The notes under the pieces were generated by a model, which was given only the letters and a program-made list of their open reading frames with translations, searched no databases and had not been told where the DNA came from. A DNA stretch of 6,085 nucleotides from Clostridia bacterium. GTDB taxonomy: Bacteria > Bacillota_A > Clostridia > Christensenellales > UBA1242. Made by a program: the position numbers and the translations under genes. Position 1 is the first letter of the stretch; every line of letters begins with the position of its first letter. The stretch covers positions 1 through 6,085 of the forward strand of contig JAQVQJ010000082.1 in the NCBI GenBank assembly GCA_028701635.1. Reading direction: 5' to 3'. Positions 1-5,133 of the stretch are shown piece after piece.

Positions 1-1
1 G

Positions 2-499
2 GCTCTAAATTCCTTTCCAATAGGGGGAGGACATATAACAGCAGATCTTTCTGAAACTTTCAATTTGAGCTTTGGTTCAGCTGAAAGTTTGAAAAATGAT
101 ATTATTTTAAGTATAAACTCAAGGAGGGTTGATAATTATGAAGTTTCTACTGAAGATGAAATTGTGCCTGTGCCAATTTCTATTGCGAATAATACAGTCT
201 TAGACAGAATAAATATGATAGGAACATTAGTTAATAAGTGTTTAAAATTAAATCAAGAAGAAAATTTAGAAATCAATGCAGTTTACTTGACAGGAAGCGG
301 TCTTTCGTATATAAATGGAGCTAGAGAATGTCTTTCAAAACGCTTAGGAAAAGATGTAAACATTTTGATTTCATCAATGCCAAGCATGGCGAAACCTCAT
401 TTTTCGAGTTCACTTAGTGTTCTGTATGTCGCCTTAAAGGAAAAAAACGATAGCAAACCTAGTTGGATAAATTGGATAAAAAACTTATTTAAGTTTTAA
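2..499 (+). CDS. ftsA: Cell division protein FtsA, C-terminal part (5' end outside window)
   Basis: FtsA is an actin-like ATPase that anchors FtsZ filaments to the inner face of the membrane and recruits later divisome proteins. The reading frame is open from base 2, giving 165 residues; a TTG at 65 is internal and not the true start. Near the beginning, [12 protein letters not shown] matches the FtsA segment after the phosphate-2 loop (family form roughly iPiGGnhITnDi). Further on, [14 protein letters not shown] matches the adenosine-binding motif that is usually LTGGG, here with Ser for the middle Gly. The last residues, [12 protein letters not shown], form an amphipathic helix rich in Trp, Phe and Lys, as expected of the FtsA membrane-targeting sequence. 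Immediate linkage to ftsZ confirms the call. The middle of the fragment is divergent from well-known FtsA proteins, so another actin-like paralogue is a remote alternative. Confidence 0.92.
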   Translation, partial: ALNSFPIGGGHITADLSETFNLSFGSAESLKNDIILSINSRRVDNYEVSTEDEIVPVPISIANNTVLDRINMIGTLVNKCLKLNQEENLEINAVYLTGSGLSYINGARECLSKRLGKDVNILISSMPSMAKPHFSSSLSVLYVALKEKNDSKPSWINWIKNLFKF

Positions 500-503
500 G
501 GAG
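498..503 (+). promoter_or_regulatory. Ribosome binding site of ftsZ, overlapping the ftsA stop codon
   Basis: AAGGAG lies 6 nt before the ftsZ ATG, and its first two bases are the last two bases of the ftsA TAA stop. Ribosomes finishing ftsA stop on the ftsZ binding site, so translational coupling is likely. No promoter is visible between the genes (10 nt apart), which supports one transcript. Confidence 0.88.
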
Positions 504-509
504 AGAATT

Positions 510-1727
510 ATGTATTCAAATAGTAATATTGGACCAGTAGCAAATATCAAAGTTATTGGAATTGGTGGGGGTGGAAATAACGCCGTAAATAGAATGATTA
601 ATGCGAATATCACCAGTGCGCAATTCGTTGCTATAAATACAGATAAACAAGCGTTATTAATGAGCAAGGCTGACCTTCGTCTTCAAATTGGAGAAAAACT
701 AACTAGAGGACTTGGAGCTGGAGCTGATCCAGAAATAGGACAGAAAGCGGCAGAGGAAAGTAAGGCAAGTATAAGCGAAATGCTTAAAGATTCTGACCTT
801 GTATTTATCACAGCCGGTATGGGTGGCGGAACAGGAACAGGAGCTGCACCTATTGTTGCTCAATTAGCAAAAGAAATGGGAATATTAACTATCGCAGTTG
901 TTACAAAACCATTTAACTTTGAAGGCAGAAAAAGAATGGAAAATGCTGAAAAAGGTCTTGAAAATCTTAAAAAATATGTTGACACATTGGTTGTTATTCC
1001 TAACGATAAGCTTTTAAAGCTTGTTCCAAAGGGAACTCCAATTGTTGAAGCATTTAGATATGCTGATGATGTGTTGAGACAAGGTATCCAAGGAATTTCT
1101 GATCTTATTGTTACACCAAGTCTTATTAACCTTGATTTTGCTGATGTTCGTTCAGTTATGAAAAATAAAGGACTCGCACATATGGGAATTGGACACGGTA
1201 AGGGCGATAATAAGACCATAGAGGCAGTTAGACAAGCGGTTTCAAGTCCATTGCTTGAAACAACAATTGAAGGCGCTACAGGTATTTTAATTAATGTTAA
1301 AGGCGGGAATGATCTTCCACTTGATGAAGTTTATGAAGCTGTTGAGTTAGTAAGAGAAGTTGTTGATGATAACGGTAATATAATCTTCGGTGCGGCTATC
1401 GATGAAGCAATGAATGAAGAAGTTGAGATTACAATAATCGCAACTGGATTTAGAGGCAATTTAGTACAAGAAGATGCACAAGCACAAAGAGCAAGAGAAG
1501 AAGTAAAGGCTTATGGCAATTTTGACAAAGATAAATATGACCAATACATACAGAAAAACAACTCATTAGGAATCACTCGTGGCAGACTTTCTGAGATGGA
1601 TAACGAGAAACAACAACAAAAAGCTATTGAAGAAAAAGTAGAGCAGGAAGAAAGACAAACATCTCGTATGAGAATTAATGAGGCGGATATTCCACCATTT
1701 CTTCGCAAAATTAAAAAAGATAGATAA
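510..1727 (+). CDS. ftsZ: Cell division protein FtsZ
   Basis: FtsZ is the bacterial tubulin homologue: a GTPase that assembles into the Z-ring at midcell. The 405-residue protein is complete and of normal length. An N-terminal nucleotide-binding glycine run ([13 protein letters not shown], about 17-29) is followed by the tubulin signature GGGTGTG at 105-111. The T7 synergy loop NLDFADV at 207-213 keeps both acidic catalytic residues (D209, D212), so the polymer should hydrolyse GTP. The globular core ends near residue 315. A variable, charged, Gln-rich linker of about 70 residues follows, and then the conserved C-terminal tail DIPPFLRK (393-400) and a short basic end. That tail binds FtsA and other partners such as SepF, which fits the upstream ftsA. 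The start is fixed by a perfect SD and by the ftsA stop. A strong terminator follows 16 nt after the stop, so ftsZ is the last gene of its operon. Confidence 0.99.
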   Translation: MYSNSNIGPVANIKVIGIGGGGNNAVNRMINANITSAQFVAINTDKQALLMSKADLRLQIGEKLTRGLGAGADPEIGQKAAEESKASISEMLKDSDLVFITAGMGGGTGTGAAPIVAQLAKEMGILTIAVVTKPFNFEGRKRMENAEKGLENLKKYVDTLVVIPNDKLLKLVPKGTPIVEAFRYADDVLRQGIQGISDLIVTPSLINLDFADVRSVMKNKGLAHMGIGHGKGDNKTIEAVRQAVSSPLLETTIEGATGILINVKGGNDLPLDEVYEAVELVREVVDDNGNIIFGAAIDEAMNEEVEITIIATGFRGNLVQEDAQAQRAREEVKAYGNFDKDKYDQYIQKNNSLGITRGRLSEMDNEKQQQKAIEEKVEQEERQTSRMRINEADIPPFLRKIKKDR

Positions 1728-1743
1728 AAGCATAAATGTTATT

Positions 1744-1773
1744 AAAAAAACAAGGCGTTTGCCTTGTTTTTTT
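1744..1773. terminator. Bidirectional intrinsic terminator between ftsZ and the convergent surface-protein gene
   Basis: CAAGGC (1751-1756) pairs with GCCTTG (1761-1766) across a GTTT loop. The flanking A7 (1744-1750) and T7 (1767-1773) extend the stem to 13 perfect pairs. On the plus strand the hairpin ends in a T run and stops ftsZ transcription. On the minus strand the complement of the A run supplies the U tract, and the hairpin begins only 5 nt beyond the stop codon of the convergent gene. One structure therefore serves both genes. Confidence 0.92.
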
Positions 1774-1778
1774 GTTTG

Positions 1779-3884
1779 TTAGTTTTTGTTGTTGATCATT
1801 TCTATAAGTTTAGTTTGTTGGTTTTGTAGATTTTCGCGTTTCTTAACATACTCGCCCAATTTAGTTGGATTAGATTTTGCTTTTTCATAGGTCGCTTCAA
1901 GCTTTTCTATTTGAGAATTTATTTTATTAAGTTGATTATCTAAATTAGCTTTGTTTTTTAATTCAGCTTTTTCGCGATCAGAAATTTGTTTTTCAAGAGT
2001 AGTTTTTCTATCGTAAGAATTTTTCTTGCGTTTAGCTGGTAGTTTTATCTTACTCTTTATTTTTCTAGTATAGAATATTATTAATCCTAATATTGTACAA
2101 AGAGCTAAAAGAATCGAAGGAATAACATACCAAAGGTAAGATAGAGCAGTAGGATCCGTTGTTGTTTCATCATCTTCTTCCTCGTCATCTTCTTCGTCGA
2201 CAGGAGTAGTTGTTTCAGTTGTGTAATCATAGACAGCTAAAGAACGATTTACATCATCATTTTCATCTAATGTAGTGTCTAATTCCAATAAGTTTGTAAA
2301 AGATAATATTCCAGTTGCTAAATATGTTGTAGGTGCGCTATCTTCTGTCTTTAAAATGAAAGTGTCTTCAATAGTGTTATCAAATATATTAGTTTCACTC
2401 GCTTTCGAAATTAATTGAATATCATCTATATAAGCATAACCAGCTTTTGTATTCTCTTCTGTTCCAAGTTTTATAACAAATTTTACTTTTTTATCTGTGC
2501 TTGGTGCTTTTATAAATACCCTAAAAGTTGCCCATTCGTTTGAATCATCAGCCCATTCAGTGTAAGAGAACATATTTTCTCTTGTGTATATTGTTCCGCC
2601 AGCAGAGTTTACAATGTAAAAGTTCAAAGAATTATCTTCCGCTTCTTCAGAAGTTTTTGTTGCTGGTGTGTTAAATTTAAATGAGATTTCATAATATTTG
2701 TTTTTTGTTAGTGTGGCTTCCGCACTTGTTATTGTTTGGTAGGTTGTTGTTTCATTTTGTAATAGTAAAACGTTATTATTAGTCGAAGTGTTAGGATTTC
2801 CTGGATTTACTAAATCAAGCCCCAATGCTGTCATTCTTTCTGCGAATTTTGTGGAATTTACATCAATTATTCCATAATTTGCTACTCTATTAGCAATGTC
2901 TGTTGTTGCAGTTGTCTGTGTCCAATTAGTTGGTAAAAAATCGTTTATTTGATTACTTATGGTGTTATCCCAAAGCTGATTGGCTGCATATGAGAAATAT
3001 CCATTTGGAATAAAATCATAAGAAGGATTTGTTGAAAATAGATCGACTTGTTTTCTATTTGTTGTTGATGATGATAAGTCTTCAAATTGATTGTAATCAA
3101 CTGAAAATAATTGAAATGAACTAATAGCAGCGTATCCCTTTTCATTACTTGCTGTGTAAGGGGCTTCGCTACCAGAAATATTCCCCCATAATAACTGTAA
3201 TTTAAATGTTTTTTCAGTGAATTCGTTGCCTTGTATTAAAAAAGCATAAGTTGTGTATGAAGATGTGCTTATAGTTTTTATTGCAGACATATTCCCAGTT
3301 TCTTGGTTTCCATCTCTATTCGTGTACATAATCTTAGCATTAAGTCCCACATTGTTTGCCCTAGCCCTAATTCCAACTTTAAAAGTCAAAACATAAACTG
3401 AATTTGCTGGTATTGTGATATTTTGGCTTTCAATTCCTAAAACTTTATTATCTGATGTAACAAACAAGATAGCATTATTTCCTATCGATGTGCTTGATAA
3501 ATCATCATATGCTTTCTCGGTTGTTCCATAATAAAAACTTTCTTCAGGTTCTAAGGCATCAAAATCTATTAAAGAAATAAGGTTTGCATTTTGTCCTTGT
3601 CCGTCAGTTGAAGAATATGGAAAAACATCGTTTAAGATTAATTCAGCACTTTCTGTGTCAGTATAAGATGAAGGAGTCCAGCCATTTTCATCATAGAAAG
3701 AAAATCCTAAGTCATCAGTTATTTCTTGATCACTATCAGATCCATCTGAAAAATCGCTTATCAATGTATCTAAATTTAAAGTTGTTTCATCAGCAAATAT
3801 AAAACCTGTTCCCATAGGGAAGAAAAGCGCAAATACTAATATTAAACATATTATAATTTTCGAGTAAGATTTCTTTTTAGTCAT
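1779..3884 (-). CDS. Exported single-span membrane protein with two jelly-roll-like modules and a cytoplasmic helical hairpin; function unknown
   Basis: I do not recognise a named family; this is a 701-residue surface protein. Residues 1-31 form a signal peptide (MTKKK, hydrophobic core, likely cleavage after IFA). Two beta-rich modules follow. The first spans about 60-265 (YVLTFKVGIRA near its centre). The second spans about 290-495; it opens with FIPNGYFSY and later PTNW, and closes with GYAYIDDIQLIS, all features of carbohydrate-binding-module-like jelly rolls. A Thr-rich stalk with an acidic block (DEEDDEEEDDE, about 563-573) leads to a transmembrane helix (about 580-605). The basic cytoplasmic tail has two helices (about 630-672 and 675-701) broken near SNPTKLGEY. 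The ATG at 3884 is chosen because AGAAGG lies 8 nt upstream. An in-frame ATG at 3929 falls inside the promoter, so it cannot be transcribed from it. Ligand and partner are unknown; polysaccharide or cell-wall binding is inference only. Confidence 0.9.
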   Translation of the reverse strand: MTKKKSYSKIIICLILVFALFFPMGTGFIFADETTLNLDTLISDFSDGSDSDQEITDDLGFSFYDENGWTPSSYTDTESAELILNDVFPYSSTDGQGQNANLISLIDFDALEPEESFYYGTTEKAYDDLSSTSIGNNAILFVTSDNKVLGIESQNITIPANSVYVLTFKVGIRARANNVGLNAKIMYTNRDGNQETGNMSAIKTISTSSYTTYAFLIQGNEFTEKTFKLQLLWGNISGSEAPYTASNEKGYAAISSFQLFSVDYNQFEDLSSSTTNRKQVDLFSTNPSYDFIPNGYFSYAANQLWDNTISNQINDFLPTNWTQTTATTDIANRVANYGIIDVNSTKFAERMTALGLDLVNPGNPNTSTNNNVLLLQNETTTYQTITSAEATLTKNKYYEISFKFNTPATKTSEEAEDNSLNFYIVNSAGGTIYTRENMFSYTEWADDSNEWATFRVFIKAPSTDKKVKFVIKLGTEENTKAGYAYIDDIQLISKASETNIFDNTIEDTFILKTEDSAPTTYLATGILSFTNLLELDTTLDENDDVNRSLAVYDYTTETTTPVDEEDDEEEDDETTTDPTALSYLWYVIPSILLALCTILGLIIFYTRKIKSKIKLPAKRKKNSYDRKTTLEKQISDREKAELKNKANLDNQLNKINSQIEKLEATYEKAKSNPTKLGEYVKKRENLQNQQTKLIEMINNKN

Positions 3885-3892
3885 TTTCATTA

Positions 3893-3898
3893 CCTTCT
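3893..3898 (-). promoter_or_regulatory. Ribosome binding site of the surface-protein gene
   Basis: AGAAGG on the minus strand is 8 nt from the ATG at 3884. It is only 2 nt from another in-frame ATG at 3890, which is therefore less likely to be used. Confidence 0.8.
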
Positions 3899-3920
3899 TT
3901 TTTAAAATAGTTGCGTTGTT

Positions 3921-3949
3921 ATTATACATAATATTACTAAATTTAACAA
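3921..3949 (-). promoter_or_regulatory. Sigma-A-type promoter of the surface-protein gene
   Basis: On the minus strand, TTGTTA (-35, 3949-3944) and a perfect TATAAT (-10, 3926-3921) are separated by 17 nt. Transcription should begin near 3914, giving a leader of about 30 nt that contains the SD. The upstream in-frame ATG at 3929 lies in the spacer between the boxes, which rules it out as the start for this promoter. Confidence 0.82.
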
Positions 3950-3968
3950 CAGTTTTTTAAAGGATAAG

Positions 3969-4013
3969 GATGAGATTTCTCCACTTCGCTTTGCTTCGGT
4001 CGAAATGACACAT
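3969..4013 (+). repeat. Dispersed repeat A, copy 1 (forward)
   Basis: This 45-nt element begins GATGAGATTTCTCCACTTCG and ends GGTCGAAATGACACAT. It matches copy 2 (4507-4551, opposite orientation) at 38 of 45 positions without gaps. It is imperfectly palindromic: GATG (3969-3972) can pair with CATC (4011-4014) and ATTTC (3975-3979) with GAAAT (4002-4006), leaving a central C/T-rich loop. It lies between divergent genes. From memory, elements with this kind of core are scattered through many bacterial genomes; I cannot count copies in this one. Confidence 0.75.
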
Positions 4014-4049
4014 CAAAGGGTCTTTTAAGCATAAATAGTTAAATTCAAA

Positions 4050-4078
4050 TTGATAAAAATATTTTTTTTTCAAATAAT
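4050..4078 (+). promoter_or_regulatory. Candidate promoter of the first half-size TauE/SafE gene, placing the start of transcription at the ATG
   Basis: TTGATA (4050-4055) and AATAAT (4073-4078) are 17 nt apart. The -10 box ends 6 nt before the ATG at 4085, so transcription would begin at or next to the start codon. The spacer contains a T9 run (4062-4070). In such A+T-rich DNA a match of this quality can occur by chance, hence the moderate confidence. Confidence 0.5.
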
Positions 4079-4084
4079 AGACTT

Positions 4085-4456
4085 ATGAAATTTTCAAAAA
4101 AAATAAAATCAAAGTTATCGCTTATTTTGAGTGGTGCTGCAATAGGAATAGTGAATGGATTTTTTGGAGGCGGGGGAGGAATGATATGTGTTCCCATGCT
4201 TGAAAAAGTTTTAAAACTAGATAATAAGAAATCTCATGCAACTGCACTTGCCGTTATGCTTCCAATTGGAATTAGTAGCGCATTAGTCTATATATTTCGA
4301 GTTTCTATGGACTGGTATAAATTTGGGTTTGTTGGTTCTGGTTTTGTCATCGGAGGTATTTTAGGAGCATTGTTATTAAGGAGATTGAGTGGAAAAATTG
4401 TTAGAATTGTTTTTATTCTTGTTGTTTTCGCGGCGGGAATAAGAATGCTTATATGA
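4085..4456 (+). CDS. Half-length TauE/SafE-family membrane permease, first of a pair
   Basis: TauE/SafE (formerly DUF81) proteins are membrane permeases linked in some species to sulfite, sulfonate or sulfoacetate export. Full-length members have about 250 residues with two related halves; this protein has 123, equal to one half. The family hallmark GFFGGGGGM (25-33) with Pro37 ends the first membrane segment. ATALAVMLPIGISSA (52-66) is typical of the second. Further hydrophobic segments lie at about 79-98 and 105-123, giving about four helices. The N-terminus is basic (MKFSKKIKSK), suggesting it stays in the cytoplasm. No SD precedes the ATG and no other in-frame start exists back to the stop at 4040, so initiation may be leaderless. 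The gene is bracketed by inverted copies of repeat A. It probably works with the second half-size protein at 4702-5082; the substrate is unknown. Confidence 0.87.
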   Translation: MKFSKKIKSKLSLILSGAAIGIVNGFFGGGGGMICVPMLEKVLKLDNKKSHATALAVMLPIGISSALVYIFRVSMDWYKFGFVGSGFVIGGILGALLLRRLSGKIVRIVFILVVFAAGIRMLI

Positions 4457-4506
4457 AGTAAGAGTGAATGAGTCAAAAAATTGAAAAAGAGTGAAGTAAA
4501 GAATAA

Positions 4507-4551
4507 ATGTGTTATTTCGACCAAAGAGAAGAGGAGTGGAAAAATCTCATC
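4507..4551 (-). repeat. Dispersed repeat A, copy 2 (reverse)
   Basis: Read on the minus strand, it begins GATGAGATTTTTCCACTCCT and ends GGTCGAAATAACACAT, differing from copy 1 at 7 of 45 positions. Most differences fall in the central C/T-rich part, while the ends are conserved. It begins 50 nt after the first TauE/SafE stop codon. Together with copy 1 it forms an inverted pair around that gene. Confidence 0.78.
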
Positions 4552-4558
4552 ATTAATT

Positions 4559-4590
4559 CATTGCGAGGAGCAAAGCGACGTGGCAATCCA
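4559..4590 (+). repeat. Dispersed repeat B
   Basis: The element starts CATTGCGAGGAGCAAAGCGA and ends CGTGGCAATCCA. ATTGC (4560-4564) can pair with GCAAT (4583-4587) as the ends of an imperfect palindrome. From memory, this closely resembles an intergenic repeat core (ATTGCGAGGAGC with GTGGCAATC) seen in many unrelated bacteria. It sits 7 nt after repeat A copy 2, so the two form a composite block. Only one full copy is in the window; a shorter match, GTGGCAGTCCA, lies at 4690-4700. Confidence 0.68.
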
Positions 4591-4683
4591 TACTTCGAAG
4601 AAAAAATTCGTTTACTCGGTTAAAAATTGAACAAAATAAATACGGAAAATTAAAAGTAGACTAACTATGCAGATTAGAAATAA

Positions 4684-4701
4684 AAGGAAGTGGCAGTCCA
4701 C
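4684..4701 (+). promoter_or_regulatory. SD plus small hairpin before the second TauE/SafE start
   Basis: AAGGA (4684-4688) is the only SD candidate but is 13 nt from the ATG at 4702. The spacer contains GTGG (4690-4693) and CCAC (4698-4701), which can pair over a CAGT loop and bring the SD closer to the ATG. A GTG at 4690 is in frame but only 1 nt from the SD, so ATG 4702 is preferred. No convincing promoter was found for this gene in 4457-4701. Confidence 0.45.
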
Positions 4702-5082
4702 ATGGAAATATTTTTGTTTATACTTTTTGGACTTCTAGGTGGAATTGTTGGTGGAATGGGAATGGGCGGAGGAACATTACTTATTCCTCTTTTAACGATT
4801 TTTCTTTCAGTTGAACAAAAAGTAGCGCAGAGTATCAATTTACTAGCCTTTATTCCTATGGCAATAGTTGCATTAATAATTCATTTTAAAAATAAAATGG
4901 TTGTAACAAAAGGAATTCTCTGGATAATTATTCCGGGAATATGCTTTTCTGTTAGCTTTGCTTTTATTGCAAGTTTACTACCCAATGAAGTTTTACATGT
5001 TTTATTTGGAATATTTCTAATATTAATTGCAGTTTATGAAGCAATTTGCTTATATTTCGAAAAAAATAAACAAAAAAATTAG
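4702..5082 (+). CDS. Half-length TauE/SafE-family membrane permease, second of a pair
   Basis: This 126-residue protein is again one TauE/SafE half. GLLGGIVGGMGMGGGTLLIP (10-29) is the glycine-rich hallmark ending in the conserved Pro. VAQSINLLAFIPMAIVALI (41-59) corresponds to the ATALAVMLP helix of its partner. Further hydrophobic stretches lie at about 71-92 and 96-118, giving four predicted membrane helices, with a short Lys-rich cytoplasmic-type end (EKNKQKN). The protein is equivalent to, but clearly diverged from, the first half (4085-4456), so the pair is not a recent duplication. Separate full-length halves suggest a hetero-oligomeric transporter rather than a gene broken by frameshift: each has its own start and both ends are intact, with 245 nt between them. 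The thiI gene follows 51 nt downstream with no terminator between. The transported compound cannot be told from sequence. Confidence 0.87.
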   Translation: MEIFLFILFGLLGGIVGGMGMGGGTLLIPLLTIFLSVEQKVAQSINLLAFIPMAIVALIIHFKNKMVVTKGILWIIIPGICFSVSFAFIASLLPNEVLHVLFGIFLILIAVYEAICLYFEKNKQKN

Positions 5083-5097
5083 AAAGTGTTTTGAAAC

Positions 5098-5126
5098 TTG
5101 ACTTAATGTCTAAAAACAAATAGAAT
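5098..5126 (+). promoter_or_regulatory. Sigma-A-type promoter directly before thiI
   Basis: TTGACT (5098-5103) and TAGAAT (5121-5126) each differ from consensus at one base and are 17 nt apart. The -10 ends 7 nt before the thiI ATG, so transcripts would start at about 5133-5134 with little or no leader. thiI may also be read through from the permease gene upstream, which would supply a normal leader. Confidence 0.72.
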
Positions 5127-5133
5127 AAGGAAT

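Noticed and set aside
485..1708. Minus-strand open frames opposite ftsA/ftsZ (485-667, 860-1219, 1511-1708)
   Set aside because: They are mirror frames of the highly conserved ftsZ, lack SDs and resemble no protein family.
2957..3802. Small frames inside the surface-protein gene (2957-3145 minus, 3584-3802 plus)
   Set aside because: They are overlapped completely by a gene with a signal peptide, domains, promoter and SD, and have no independent support.
4593..4600. Palindrome CTTCGAAG as an operator
   Set aside because: Eight bases, isolated, not placed against a convincing promoter; chance is sufficient.
4481..4628. Open frame from a TTG after the first half-permease, reading through repeats A and B (contains IHCEEQSDVAIH)
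   Set aside because: The frame is formed almost entirely by the two repeats and has no SD. Peptides of this kind are familiar translation artefacts of this repeat type. It also follows two in-frame TGA codons, so it would only join the permease if TGA were read as an amino acid, which nothing else here supports.
4085..5082. The two half-permeases as one full-length gene broken by a frameshift or insertion
   Set aside because: Each half has a natural N-terminus and C-terminus and the spacer has stops in the reading frame. The halves look like complete four-helix units rather than interrupted domains. An ancient split by repeat insertion remains possible but is not shown.
5083..5097. Terminator between the second half-permease and thiI (AAGT...ACTT)
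   Set aside because: Only about four A/T-rich pairs and no following T run; too weak to stop transcription.
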